Source of the DNA: Grimontia indica
Lineage (GTDB): Bacteria > Pseudomonadota > Gammaproteobacteria > Enterobacterales > Vibrionaceae
Assembly: GCF_000333895.2 (NCBI RefSeq)
Contig: NZ_ANFM02000018.1
Span: 1-64,000, forward strand
Direction of reading: 5' to 3'
Length of the DNA stretch: 64,000 nt
Shown one piece after another: positions 17,586-26,441 of this stretch. The translations under genes and the position numbers were made by a program. Every line of letters begins with the position of its first letter. The stretch's first letter is position 1. Under the pieces are notes generated by a model that saw nothing but the letters and a program-made list of their open reading frames with translations, had not been told where the DNA came from and made no database searches.

Positions 17586-19292
17586 ATGAATGCAAAAACT
17601 GCTATGGAAAGTGTCACTATGCTGCGTGATCCAGCTGTGGTGATGGATCCCTATCGATTGGGTGCGATGCACCAAACCCGTCTTAGCTTCGTGCGTAGTT
17701 TGCTGAGAAAGATGGAATCTGAGCAGTGGAAGATTGAATGCGTTCAATGGGACATTGCTGCAGAAGGTTTTGGTACCGCAGTCTATGAGCTGCTGACGCC
17801 AAATGGGGTTTATCAACTGGTCGTTTTTTCAACGGCTATTGCCGATGAAGAGCGCAATGACCGTGTCATTGCGGAAAAGTGGGATGTGACCATGGCGCTG
17901 GTCAAGGGACGGGTTGATCAGAGAGAGCTGGATCGCTTGCGTCAAAATGTGCCGCTGCAGGAAGCTGGCAGAAATACCACGCAAGTGCTGGTTTTATCCC
18001 GAGCCAACAAGAGTGTGCGTGTGTTTGAACATCTGATTGACGCGTTGTCGGTTGGGCAACAACCCAATGCTCAGGAAATCGCAAATGTGGGGTACATCCT
18101 CCGGACAACCGCTGTCTATGGAAATGGAAAATTTGGGATTGCGGACTTTGAAACGCTGAATGAAAACCCGGATTTCCGTCTCTCATTCAGTGCGCAAATG
18201 TGTGCGGTTTATATGCTTCGCGAATTCAGTCTGGACTGGGTTCATTTTCTGGCGAAGCAAAAAGGCGGCGTTCATGCGACTACCTTGTCACCTGAGTTAC
18301 AGCGCTATATCGGGGTAGGCAATGCCACGGGTTTGGGTATGGCGCCTTATCTTATTCGTCATCCAAGAGTGGTAGACAATTGGTTGACTCACCGGGAAAT
18401 GGCTTTGGCGGCAGTGTCGCAGCAATCTGTCTGCGAAAAGAGCGCAGTGAGGGTGTTGTCTCTGTTACACAAGGCCAGAAAACACCTGAAAGAAGTGGTG
18501 ACCATTGACGCGCATCAGAAAGGCTTAAACGCCCAAAGTGTAGATGAACTGCCGTCCCTAGAGCAGGACATTGTGATGCTTTCCAGTGATGGGTCATATT
18601 GGGTTGATGCCATCTCTACGGCGGAAAAATACTCTTTCGAAACACAGGAAATTCTGGTCACTTGTTTGCTCGAAACATTCCCAGACATTGTCGATCCTTT
18701 TTGCAATGAAATGAATGCAGATGAATCTTTGTCACTGACACCGGGCATTAAAGTGTCGACCATGATTTCTCTGCTGGAAACGCGTTATCGCTGGGCATTG
18801 GAGATAGATTTTTCTGAAGCAGATAATCAGTACTGGTTTTGGTATCGCTCACAGGATAAAGAAGAGCCTCGCATGGCGGTGCGCGGTGAAGAACCCGGGG
18901 AAGAAAAAGAGCTGGGGCTTGATGTCGGCAGGCAGGCTTCAAGGTTCTACCACTCGCTAAAACAGGTGGATTCATCCACATCACTGGCCGAGTTCCTGCT
19001 TGAAAATACGCGTTTCAGAATGATTGCCCGTCGTATTTGGACGCTTGGCAATTGCCCCATGGGGGATATTCAAATCAATGTGCTGGCGAAAAATGTGCTG
19101 CCCATGCACCTGCTTCGCTGCAAGCTTTCGATGTTTGGAGCGACTAAGTTCGATCCCCGCTCTGACCGCTGGGTGAGAGTGACCTTGTTCCAAGGTGCTC
19201 CAATTTTTGCAGAATTGGGTAATGGTGCAGACACTGACTCTTGGCTGTTTCCTGTTTTAACCTCGTCTTCAGAGCATAGGGAGGCGCTATGA
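17586..19292 (+). CDS. Unrecognised 568-residue protein of the catabolic cluster
   Basis: I do not recognise this protein. The start at 17586 (MNAKTAMES) is preceded by TAGGTGTGG; the longer frame from 17559 has no ribosome-binding sequence. It has no signal peptide and no membrane segment, so it is cytoplasmic. The N-terminal third mixes strands and helices (TAVYELLTPNGVYQLVVFS), the middle is helical, and the C-terminal part has many aromatic residues (NQYWFWYRSQ). There is no cofactor-binding motif I can name. The gene overlaps the next by four bases (ATGA) and follows the BCCT gene by 97 bases, so it belongs to the operon. It may be an enzyme or an assembly partner for the next gene product. 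Confidence 0.75.
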   Translation: MNAKTAMESVTMLRDPAVVMDPYRLGAMHQTRLSFVRSLLRKMESEQWKIECVQWDIAAEGFGTAVYELLTPNGVYQLVVFSTAIADEERNDRVIAEKWDVTMALVKGRVDQRELDRLRQNVPLQEAGRNTTQVLVLSRANKSVRVFEHLIDALSVGQQPNAQEIANVGYILRTTAVYGNGKFGIADFETLNENPDFRLSFSAQMCAVYMLREFSLDWVHFLAKQKGGVHATTLSPELQRYIGVGNATGLGMAPYLIRHPRVVDNWLTHREMALAAVSQQSVCEKSAVRVLSLLHKARKHLKEVVTIDAHQKGLNAQSVDELPSLEQDIVMLSSDGSYWVDAISTAEKYSFETQEILVTCLLETFPDIVDPFCNEMNADESLSLTPGIKVSTMISLLETRYRWALEIDFSEADNQYWFWYRSQDKEEPRMAVRGEEPGEEKELGLDVGRQASRFYHSLKQVDSSTSLAEFLLENTRFRMIARRIWTLGNCPMGDIQINVLAKNVLPMHLLRCKLSMFGATKFDPRSDRWVRVTLFQGAPIFAELGNGADTDSWLFPVLTSSSEHREAL

Positions 19293-20002
19293 TCCAGGTC
19301 TCTCACAACGAATTGGTGGGGCTATGCACTAAGGCCTTTGATGCGTTAAACCACCCCCATGGTGAATCAGATACCATCGCGGAAACTGTGGTTGATCTGG
19401 AAATGGCAGGGTTGAGTGGCGTTTCGATGTTTGTCGAGGCTTTACCTACCTTAGATGAAGAGCGAGAAGCGCGTGCTCCGCGGTGCGAAATCATCGACGG
19501 CAATATCCGCGTGAACCTTCATGGTGGCAGTTTGTTTTGCCACTTGCCTGCTTTGATTGATGTGGCAGTTGAAAGGTTAATTGGCGTCCCACAGGTGTCG
19601 ATGTCAGTCAAAGATTGCCGCAACCGCTGGCTGGCATTTGGTGAGCTTCTTAAACTGGCAGGTAAAGGGCTATCAGTGCGTGTTTGCTGGCAAAGGAATG
19701 ACTCGCCGGATGATATCGAGTGCATTCTGAATGCGGGCTCCCGGTATCCAGATATTTACCTTCAAAAAGATCTGGGCCTCGAGGAAAACAGCATGCAAAT
19801 AGAATTAAGCCTGGCTCCTTTTTCTGCCTCGAACAGTGCATCAGTGCCAACGATTTCGGCTCATGAGCAAAATGAAGCGGCGAGCGCCGCATGGGAGCAT
19901 GGAATGAGTATTCGCCTGAGTAATTGGGAGGCGTTAAAACACTACGCATCAAGGCTGTTGGTTGAAGACAGTGAGCGTTCTATGCGAGGAGCAGGAGAAT
20001 AA
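19289..20002 (+). CDS. Unrecognised 237-residue protein, partner of the 568-residue protein
   Basis: Not recognised with certainty; it recalls DUF3726-type proteins but I cannot check that. It begins with a helical segment (HNELVGLCTKAFDALNHPHG, ETVVDLEMAGLSG) suggestive of a small amino-terminal domain. The middle contains CRNRWLAFGELLKLAGKGL, and the rest is mixed. No signal peptide or membrane helix. It overlaps the preceding gene by four bases, so the two products are probably made in equal amounts and may form a complex. It is the last gene of the cluster and is followed by a terminator. Confidence 0.7.
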   Translation: MIQVSHNELVGLCTKAFDALNHPHGESDTIAETVVDLEMAGLSGVSMFVEALPTLDEEREARAPRCEIIDGNIRVNLHGGSLFCHLPALIDVAVERLIGVPQVSMSVKDCRNRWLAFGELLKLAGKGLSVRVCWQRNDSPDDIECILNAGSRYPDIYLQKDLGLEENSMQIELSLAPFSASNSASVPTISAHEQNEAASAAWEHGMSIRLSNWEALKHYASRLLVEDSERSMRGAGE

Positions 20003-20007
20003 CATTA

Positions 20008-20028
20008 CCCCGATGTTTTGCATCGGGG
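20008..20028. terminator. Bidirectional terminator between the catabolic cluster and the protease
   Basis: A perfect 8-bp stem (CCCCGATG / CATCGGGG) with a 5-base loop sits between two convergent genes and is followed by GTTTTAGTT on the plus strand. Confidence 0.75.
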
Positions 20029-20037
20029 CAGTTTTAG

Positions 20038-21591
20038 TTAGCGAAGGATCCAGGCATCTTGCCAGTTGGTACCGACACCCGGCTCATAGGCACTTGGGGC
20101 AGAGCCACACCAAAGGTTATAAGGCCAAGACTTACATTCGTAAGTAGAACCGCCATTGGTGACGATATCGCCAGCCGAGTATGAAGTGCCTGCTACATAG
20201 CTGTCTGAACCCGTCGGTGGTTCTGGCGTCACTGGTGGTTCTGGTTCAACAGGCGGTTGTACTGGTGGCTCGACAGGGTTGACGGGACCACAGTCTGAAA
20301 TGCCAACTTCTTCCCATACGCCCCATTGGCCGCTGGTGGATGGATGTTCACCTTGTGTCCACCATTTTGCACGCCAGAGTTTCCCATTCCACGTGACAGT
20401 GTCACCAGGCAAGTAGACCGCAGTTTCTTGCCAATCGGTAGAGCAATACCCGATCGCTGGTTTGGCAGTGGCTGACACATTGGCTTTATATACCGTTGTT
20501 GTTTGGTCGATCTCAAACGTCAGGGTTGCTTTTGCAATACCGACTTCTTTGGCACCAAACTCAATACCGACCTGACAGGATTCGTTCCCCTGCAGCGTAG
20601 TTTGCAGACATCGATCATTGGTGATCACAGGAGAGGTTGCGACGCCGGAACCAGAGACGTTTAAACGGTCAATCGTGAAAGGTGCAAACCCAGTGTTTTG
20701 GATAGTGAATGTGTGTAGTTTGGGCTCTCCAGCAATAAAATCAGCAAGCACTTGATTCTCGGTGTAGCTGAGGCTGACTTTATCTATGCCTCCGTAAACA
20801 ACACCATCAACAAACTCACGAAGAGCAGCGATATCACTGTAAACGCCGTATTTGTCTGGGCGGGCGCAGCCGACGCCCCAACTGACAATACCGAGCTGTG
20901 TAGTAACACCGCCTCGGTTGACGACAATTGGGCCGCCACTGTCACCCTGACAGGAGTCAATGCCACCTTGCGGTACACCAGCACAGAATGACACACCTCC
21001 GACGGACGTGTAACTGCCACCTGCTTGACGACAGGTTGCATCAGAAACCAAAGGTACGTCCACTTCCTGCAATACTGTCGGTGAACTACCGCCCTCTGAG
21101 GTTCGGCCTAATCCTGCTACGGTCAGTAAATCTCCGTCTGACACATACTGGTATAGCGACCCTTCAGCTATTTCAACTGGTGTTAATCCCGTAGGCACGC
21201 TGGCGAGTTTAAGCAAGGCAATATCATTGGCCAGATTGCGTGTATTGAAATTGGGGTGGATATAGATCTCTGAAACATTAACCCGCACACCATCGGTGCC
21301 ATTGTATCGGTAGCCGCCAATCTTAACGGCAATATGGTTTGGTGCGTCGGTGTCCACACAGTGTGCGGCAGTCAAGACAAATCCCTTGCCGATGTAACTG
21401 GCACCGCAGAAAGAGCGGTTACTGTTTGAATTCACAATCTGGGTATAGAACTTCCATTCCGCTGGGTTGGCATCTACGCCACCGACGATACGTGGCGACA
21501 CTTCAGCAGAATTAAGGGTGATCGTCTCAGCAGCGAATAGACAAGGTGACATCAATGTCATGGCAAGCGCCATTGTTATTTTGTTTTTCAA
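20038..21591 (-). CDS. Secreted trypsin-like serine protease with chitin-binding modules
   Basis: A 517-residue secreted S1 protease. A signal peptide (residues 1-20) is followed by a short propeptide and the activation site R-IVGG (35-38). The triad is His77 (LTAAHC), Asp123 (NDIALLKL) and Ser218 (GDSGGP). A beta-rich middle domain (about 275-375) leads to a first carbohydrate-binding module of the CBM5/12 type (about 383-432), a Pro/Glu-rich linker, and a second module (about 465-517) much like the C-terminal chitin-binding domain of GbpA (YECKSWPYNLWCG). It resembles the V. cholerae Ves proteases but ends in chitin-binding modules and not a GlyGly-CTERM anchor. It probably acts on chitin-associated protein. 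Confidence 0.92.
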   Translation of the reverse strand: MKNKITMALAMTLMSPCLFAAETITLNSAEVSPRIVGGVDANPAEWKFYTQIVNSNSNRSFCGASYIGKGFVLTAAHCVDTDAPNHIAVKIGGYRYNGTDGVRVNVSEIYIHPNFNTRNLANDIALLKLASVPTGLTPVEIAEGSLYQYVSDGDLLTVAGLGRTSEGGSSPTVLQEVDVPLVSDATCRQAGGSYTSVGGVSFCAGVPQGGIDSCQGDSGGPIVVNRGGVTTQLGIVSWGVGCARPDKYGVYSDIAALREFVDGVVYGGIDKVSLSYTENQVLADFIAGEPKLHTFTIQNTGFAPFTIDRLNVSGSGVATSPVITNDRCLQTTLQGNESCQVGIEFGAKEVGIAKATLTFEIDQTTTVYKANVSATAKPAIGYCSTDWQETAVYLPGDTVTWNGKLWRAKWWTQGEHPSTSGQWGVWEEVGISDCGPVNPVEPPVQPPVEPEPPVTPEPPTGSDSYVAGTSYSAGDIVTNGGSTYECKSWPYNLWCGSAPSAYEPGVGTNWQDAWILR

Positions 21592-21823
21592 TGTTTGCTC
21601 CTTGATTTACAAAGCGAGCGTTATGCTCACTTAAAAAGAAGCAATGCAGCGTGCTTATAAACAAGTTGCAACGTGAGAGTCTTCATTGTTTGCGAGTGAC
21701 TCTCAAATTTCATTCTTCAAGGAGATTGCATGTTTCTAGATTTGGAGAGCAGGCAGCAAACAGTAATCAAGTTATTACCTGCGAAGAGAGGAGGTTTTTC
21801 ATGGGAAGTGGGAAGGAAGGCCT
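21592..21823. other. Gap between the protease and efpL
   Basis: About 230 bases that hold the promoter side of the protease gene. The plus-strand frame at 21651-21965 runs through the efpL terminator and into efpL and is not a gene. No repeat is seen. Confidence 0.4.
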
Positions 21824-21860
21824 AATAAAAAGCCCCGGCTCAAGGCCGGGGCTTTTTATT
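21824..21860 (-). terminator. Intrinsic terminator of efpL
   Basis: A perfect 16-bp stem (AATAAAAAGCCCCGGC and its complement) with a 5-base loop and A/T-rich ends on both sides, 17 bases beyond the efpL stop codon. It would work in either direction. Confidence 0.92.
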
Positions 21861-21877
21861 AGGAAGCGTTGCAGAGA

Positions 21878-22453
21878 TTATTTAGATTCTACGCGGTTCA
21901 TGAATTTGTGTTCAGCGGTGTTAACGCGGATTTTGTCGCCAGGCGCCACGTATTCAGGAACCTGAACAACCAGACCAGTGGTCAGCGTTGCTGGCTTGGT
22001 ACGTGCACTTGCTGAAGCGCCCTTGATAGACGGTGAAGTCTCGGTGATCACCAGATCAACAGCCGAAGGCAGTTCCAGAGCCACAGGTTTGCCGCTCACA
22101 GCCAGTACCTGAATGCCTTTGGTTTCTTCAGTGATGAACAGCAATTCTTCTTCGATATCATCCTTGTTGAAGTGGTAAGGGGTGTAGTCTTCAGAATCCA
22201 TGAACACGTACTCGTTGCCATCAACGTAAGAGAAGTCAGCAGGGTGGCGACTGAAATCCGCCAGAGTAATCATGTCGTCTGCTTTGAAGCTTTCGTCAAC
22301 TTTCGCGCCGGTTGCTACATCGTAAAGACGCATACGGAAAAGGCTGTTGCCCGCGCGGCCGCTTGGCGTCAGCTTAGCAATGTCTTTAACTGCCAGTACT
22401 TTACCGTTGTGTTCGATAACGGCGTTCTTTTTAATTTCACTTGCCTTTGGCAT
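21878..22453 (-). CDS. efpL: Elongation factor P-like protein
   Basis: A 191-residue paralogue of EF-P (EfpL, formerly YeiP), which binds stalled ribosomes and eases translation of difficult motifs. The start at 22453 gives the conserved N terminus MPKASEIKK; the longer frame would add 23 residues. Family features are the [20 protein letters not shown] segment and the C-terminal [23 protein letters not shown] block. It is a single gene with its own terminator; a MITE lies about 95 bases upstream and may now supply or disturb its promoter. Confidence 0.95.
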   Translation of the reverse strand: MPKASEIKKNAVIEHNGKVLAVKDIAKLTPSGRAGNSLFRMRLYDVATGAKVDESFKADDMITLADFSRHPADFSYVDGNEYVFMDSEDYTPYHFNKDDIEEELLFITEETKGIQVLAVSGKPVALELPSAVDLVITETSPSIKGASASARTKPATLTTGLVVQVPEYVAPGDKIRVNTAEHKFMNRVESK

Positions 22454-22549
22454 GGTCACTGTTCCAGTTGAATAACTGATGCGAAAAATATCACGAATCC
22501 TAATTTTGGCAAGCCACAGCATGTATCATCAGTGAAGAATTAGATGCTA

Positions 22550-22814
22550 GGGGCTGTTGACCTTTGGTGATGATTTTTTGCAGCCGTTTGTGGGGATTTT
22601 ATGCAAGGCAGAGGCTTCGATGTGTAGCTGGCCTACATGAGAAGCCGATAACGCAGCAGAAATTCCCCACAAAGGCTGCCCGAAGGGTTCAGCTCTAAGC
22701 GTTTTATGCTTTGTTGAGGTGTATTTGCTTAGAATGACTAGGCGGCACACACCTCGCCGCGCCTAAAACGCTTATAGCTAGAACAAAATTTAACCACCAA
22801 AGGTCAACAGCCCC
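22550..22814 (+). mobile_element. MITE-like element, family B, copy 2
   Basis: A 265-base element nearly identical to 8820-9078 and in the same orientation, with the same inverted ends and TA on both sides (22548-22549, 22815-22816). It differs mainly by a 5-6 base insertion near 22735. It fills most of the gap between the divergent efpL and NUDIX genes. Confidence 0.85.
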
Positions 22815-22846
22815 TATTTAATGGTTCAGAACGGAATAGCAGAACA

Positions 22847-23380
22847 ATGATTAAACAGCTCGATACTAAAGTGGTCTACCAAAACAAATGGATGACTGTT
22901 CGTGAAGACAAAATCCTTCGCCCCAGTGGCGCTGAAGGTATCTATGGTGTGGTAGATAAACCTGATTGCGCGGTGATCATGGCGATTGATAACGGACAGG
23001 TCCATTTAGTCCAGCAGTTTCGCTATACCGTTCAACAGCGTTGTTGGGAGCTGCCGCAAGGCGCGTGGGAATCCCGTCCCGATGCTGATCATCTTGAATT
23101 AGCAAAAGGCGAGCTACGCGAAGAAACAGGGTTAGATGCGAAAGAGATGGTCTATGTGGGCGCGCACTACATCGCTTATGGTTTCCTCAACCAAACCTGT
23201 CATATCTATTTAGCGACGCAATTGACGGATGTGGGTAAGTCTCTTGATGTTGAAGAGGAGGATCTGATCTCACGTCCTTTCCCCATCGAGGAATTTGAGC
23301 GAATGATGATGGAAGGAGAGATCAAAGACAATGTCACTGTCGCTGCTTATGGACTGGCGAAATTGAAAAAGCTGGTATAA
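22847..23380 (+). CDS. NUDIX hydrolase, ADP-ribose pyrophosphatase-like
   Basis: A 177-residue NUDIX enzyme that should cleave a nucleoside diphosphate linked to another group; ADP-ribose or ADP-sugars are likely. The NUDIX box is recognisable from GAWE to ELREETGLDA (about residues 77-101). The arginine of the usual R-E-x-x-E-E core is glycine here (KGELREETG), while the metal-binding glutamates remain. The preceding strand VHLVQQFRYTVQQRCWELPQG is typical. It is preceded closely by a MITE, which may have moved its promoter. Confidence 0.88.
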   Translation: MIKQLDTKVVYQNKWMTVREDKILRPSGAEGIYGVVDKPDCAVIMAIDNGQVHLVQQFRYTVQQRCWELPQGAWESRPDADHLELAKGELREETGLDAKEMVYVGAHYIAYGFLNQTCHIYLATQLTDVGKSLDVEEEDLISRPFPIEEFERMMMEGEIKDNVTVAAYGLAKLKKLV

Positions 23381-23718
23381 ATGCAGTCTTCCGCTTTATA
23401 AATGAGAAATTTCTAACTCATTGAAATCTATTATCTGATTTGGGCTTCTTTCGTCATATAAATGACGCAATTATTGATATTGGCGTCATTTATATGACTT
23501 ACAATGAGATATGCCTCTTAGCGTGCTAAAAACCCTATTTTCTCCTTCCTAAATCGCTATTCTGCCCGTGCTGTCGCACGTATAATCTCACTCAAAGTAC
23601 ACTGTAGTTCAAAAGTTGATCTACCGCATTTTGAACCCAGCAACACACGGATGACATGTCACCTTACGGATGCAGATTTACGGCAACGTGCCAATAACGA
23701 TTTTCTGGAATACGCGAA
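23381..23718. promoter_or_regulatory. Control region of the TonB-YfiR-GGDEF operon with paired palindromes
   Basis: No gene. At 23453-23468 and 23483-23498 lie two 16-base arms (GTCATATAAATGACGC and its complement) separated by 14 bases. Each arm also contains its own dyad, GTCAT-N4-ATGAC, so the region reads as two copies of a 14-base operator with centres 30 bases apart, three helical turns. They are about 220 bases upstream of the receptor gene. A related half, ATAAATGA, occurs near 23398. Confidence 0.55.
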
Positions 23719-25881
23719 ATGCTTAAAGCCCGCCGAGCCGCGATGGCTGCTTGTTTAAGCCTACCTTTTTCACTGCCTTCTCTGGCTGATGTGGATCTTG
23801 ATGCGCTGCTTGATATGCCGCTTGAGTCTCTTTCTGACACCAAAGTGGTATCAGCGACCCGAACTTCACTTAGCCTTGCTGATATTCCCGCCGCCGTTCA
23901 TGTCATCACGTCAAAAGAGATTAAACGATCGGGTGCGAGATCTGTCGCCGACGTACTGGTGCTGGCACCGGGTTTACATGTCGCCAAATTCTCTAACTAC
24001 GATTGGGGTATCGCGGCTCGTACTACCAACGAAGCTTTGAGTAACACCATGTTGGTGATGGTTGACGGCCGAAGTGTGTTTAATGGCATGTTTTCGGGTG
24101 TGGACTGGGACTTAATTCCTGTCAGCCTAGATAACATCGATCGCATTGAAGTCGTGCTCGGGCCGGTGGGAACGATTTGGGGCGGAAATGCCGCAAATGC
24201 TGTCATCAATATTATTACCTTGGACGCTGAAGATGCCCCAAGAAAACGGGTATCTGCTTCTGTCGGTAACTATCACTATCAGGAATATCAGGTTCGACAC
24301 GGCGGTGAAGTCGCGGACAACTTCTTCCTGAGCGGGTACGCCGAGTTTGTTCAGCATATGCCTTGGACGACGGATCAAGAGCTGGTAAAAGATCAGCAGC
24401 ACTTCCGTGTTTACACTGAACGATTCGGTATGCGCGGCGATTACCAAAACCTCGACCGTACCATTTCCTTCCAGTTTGGCGGCATCCGTTCCCGTGAAGA
24501 TTACCAATGGCTAACCTACCAACCCCACTTCCTTTATCCGGGTCAGGATATGGAAGATTACGTGGCGTTTGATACGGAAATGGTGGCTGAGGAATACTTC
24601 GCGGGGATTAAATATCTTCAGGAGTTGAGCCAAGATACCCACTGGGAACAGCAATTCTGGCTGACATACAGCAACAGTAATGCCAGTGATCGCAACGCCT
24701 ATTTTACCCGCTTCGATTCGGAAACAACCTATACCGACAGCAACGTGCTTGGCGGCCACTTTATGGTGGGTCTGAACTATCGTTTGGTCGATGAATACTT
24801 CCGTCCGTACAGTGATCACGAAAGATATACATCGCCGTATCTGCGTGTGACTGATGAACCTGGTTTCACCAATCAAAGCGTTGCGCTTTATCTCAACTAT
24901 ACCTACCCGCTGACGGATAGCACCGAATTGATGGTTGGTAACCGTTGGCAGTATTTCAATTTGGTCGACGACACTTTCGCTCAACCACAAATTCGTTTAA
25001 TGCAGGATCTCAGCGACAACCAACGAATTTGGGCAGGTTGGGGTAGAGCGGTCATTACGCCAGCACGCCAAGGCAGAACAACGGATTTCCATCAAAACAT
25101 CTATGCCAGTGACGTAGCGTTCTGTGAGGCCGGAAACCCAAATAACTGTTTGCCATACACCTTTGATTATATGCAGGTCATTGTGAATCAAGGTGATGAA
25201 AATATGCCAGTTCCAAAGGTGGAGACGTTTGAGCTGGGTTATCGCTTCTGGGTAGATAAAACGGTTCAATTTGATGCCAATCTCTTTTTAAGTGAAGAGT
25301 CGGATATTCCAGCATGGCTTTTGGAAAGTGCTGAGCGTAATTACATCTGGGAGGACTCTTCTCCTGGGACTGTCGGTACCATTATCGATGTCTATAAATA
25401 TCGCCAGATAGCGCCATTAAGTGCTCGAACCCAAGGTGGCGAATTAAGTGTTAAATGGCAACCGTCGAGCGATTTTCAGGTTAACGCCAGCTACTCCTAC
25501 CGCAAAATTAAAGCAGAGTGTCACGGCGAGGTGTGCGGCAGTAGTGAAGGGCCGCTTCGCAGCTATGAAAACGAACCTGTCCACCTGGCCAATGCTCAAA
25601 TCATGTGGGATATCACGCCGGATCTTTGGGTCAGCAATGTCTTGAACTACGTGGCTGCTTCCAAGCCCGATGAGCTGTTAGGCAGTCAGGAAGATTATGG
25701 CTGGCCAGAAGTGCTGACCTGGGATTTTATTGCAGGCTGGAAACCTGCCAAAGATTTCCCAGAGTTTATCTTCTCGGTAGAGAACCTGTTTAACGATCAA
25801 GTGAATGAGTACCCTGAAAGCTATAGCGGCTTTGATAACGGCACCCAATACTGGTTGGAAATAGATTGGCAGCTTCCGTAA
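23719..25881 (+). CDS. TonB-dependent outer-membrane receptor
   Basis: A 720-residue outer-membrane receptor with a signal peptide (about 1-23), a plug domain (about 45-165: VVSATRTSLSLADIPAAVHVITSKEI, GLHVAKFSN, VDGRSVFNG, IDRIEVVLGPVGTIWGGNAANAVINI) and a 22-strand barrel ending near FSVENLFNDQVNEYPES. It belongs to the subgroup with a mature N terminus LDALLDMPLESLSDTKVVSATR, which is often encoded with YfiR-like proteins. The ligand is unknown. The stop overlaps the yfiR start (TAATG), linking ligand binding outside the cell to signalling by the next two genes. Confidence 0.92.
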   Translation: MLKARRAAMAACLSLPFSLPSLADVDLDALLDMPLESLSDTKVVSATRTSLSLADIPAAVHVITSKEIKRSGARSVADVLVLAPGLHVAKFSNYDWGIAARTTNEALSNTMLVMVDGRSVFNGMFSGVDWDLIPVSLDNIDRIEVVLGPVGTIWGGNAANAVINIITLDAEDAPRKRVSASVGNYHYQEYQVRHGGEVADNFFLSGYAEFVQHMPWTTDQELVKDQQHFRVYTERFGMRGDYQNLDRTISFQFGGIRSREDYQWLTYQPHFLYPGQDMEDYVAFDTEMVAEEYFAGIKYLQELSQDTHWEQQFWLTYSNSNASDRNAYFTRFDSETTYTDSNVLGGHFMVGLNYRLVDEYFRPYSDHERYTSPYLRVTDEPGFTNQSVALYLNYTYPLTDSTELMVGNRWQYFNLVDDTFAQPQIRLMQDLSDNQRIWAGWGRAVITPARQGRTTDFHQNIYASDVAFCEAGNPNNCLPYTFDYMQVIVNQGDENMPVPKVETFELGYRFWVDKTVQFDANLFLSEESDIPAWLLESAERNYIWEDSSPGTVGTIIDVYKYRQIAPLSARTQGGELSVKWQPSSDFQVNASYSYRKIKAECHGEVCGSSEGPLRSYENEPVHLANAQIMWDITPDLWVSNVLNYVAASKPDELLGSQEDYGWPEVLTWDFIAGWKPAKDFPEFIFSVENLFNDQVNEYPESYSGFDNGTQYWLEIDWQLP

Positions 25882-26441
25882 TGCCCCTGTCTTGGCAGCA
25901 TCTTTATCAACACTACAAAGCCAGAGCGTTTACGCTCTGGCTTTCGGCGTTGCTTGCCTTCTCAATCAGTACCTGTGCGTTGGCTAGTGATATTCAGGAT
26001 GACGATTTGAAAGCGGTCTATTTATTCCGCTTTGCTTTATTGGTGGATTGGAAGTCGTCGCATCAATCGTTATCTCAATATCACTTCTGCGTGGATGCCG
26101 ATAACGGTGTCAGCCAAAAATTGAAGGCAATTATTCAACAGAAGCCTCAGGCAGTGTTTCATCAAATCCAAAATACCCAAATCCAGCCACCCGGGTGCCA
26201 TATTGTCTATTCCACTGCCGATCAGGCTGACCAAGTGTCGGCACTGAAAGCCCGCTTTCCTGATGCATTGCTAGTGGGAGATGGACGCCGGTTTATCAGG
26301 TCGGGTGGCATGATGGCATTTGTTCGTATGAATAACCGGATTAAGCCACTGATCAACAGAAGTCATTTAGCGGGTGCTCCGTTCTCTCTCCGTTCTCAAC
26401 TGCTTTCAATAGCGGTAATTGATGAGGAGGACAAAGCATGA
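25881..26441 (+). CDS. YfiR family (DUF4154) periplasmic protein
   Basis: A 186-residue protein exported by an N-terminal signal/anchor (about residues 12-36, ending CALAS). The YfiR/DUF4154 features are the early segment DLKAVYLFRFALLVDW, the central GCHIVYSTADQ, the LVGDGRRFIRSGGMMAFV loop and IKPLINRSHLAGAPFSLRSQLLSIA. In Pseudomonas, YfiR holds the diguanylate cyclase YfiN inactive from the periplasm. Here the gene overlaps the receptor gene (TAATG) and the GGDEF gene (ATGA), so it is the likely link between them. Confidence 0.87.
   Translation: MPLSWQHLYQHYKARAFTLWLSALLAFSISTCALASDIQDDDLKAVYLFRFALLVDWKSSHQSLSQYHFCVDADNGVSQKLKAIIQQKPQAVFHQIQNTQIQPPGCHIVYSTADQADQVSALKARFPDALLVGDGRRFIRSGGMMAFVRMNNRIKPLINRSHLAGAPFSLRSQLLSIAVIDEEDKA

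Noticed and set aside
21651-21965. 104-residue plus-strand open frame
   Set aside because: It reads through the efpL terminator hairpin and into the efpL gene on the other strand.
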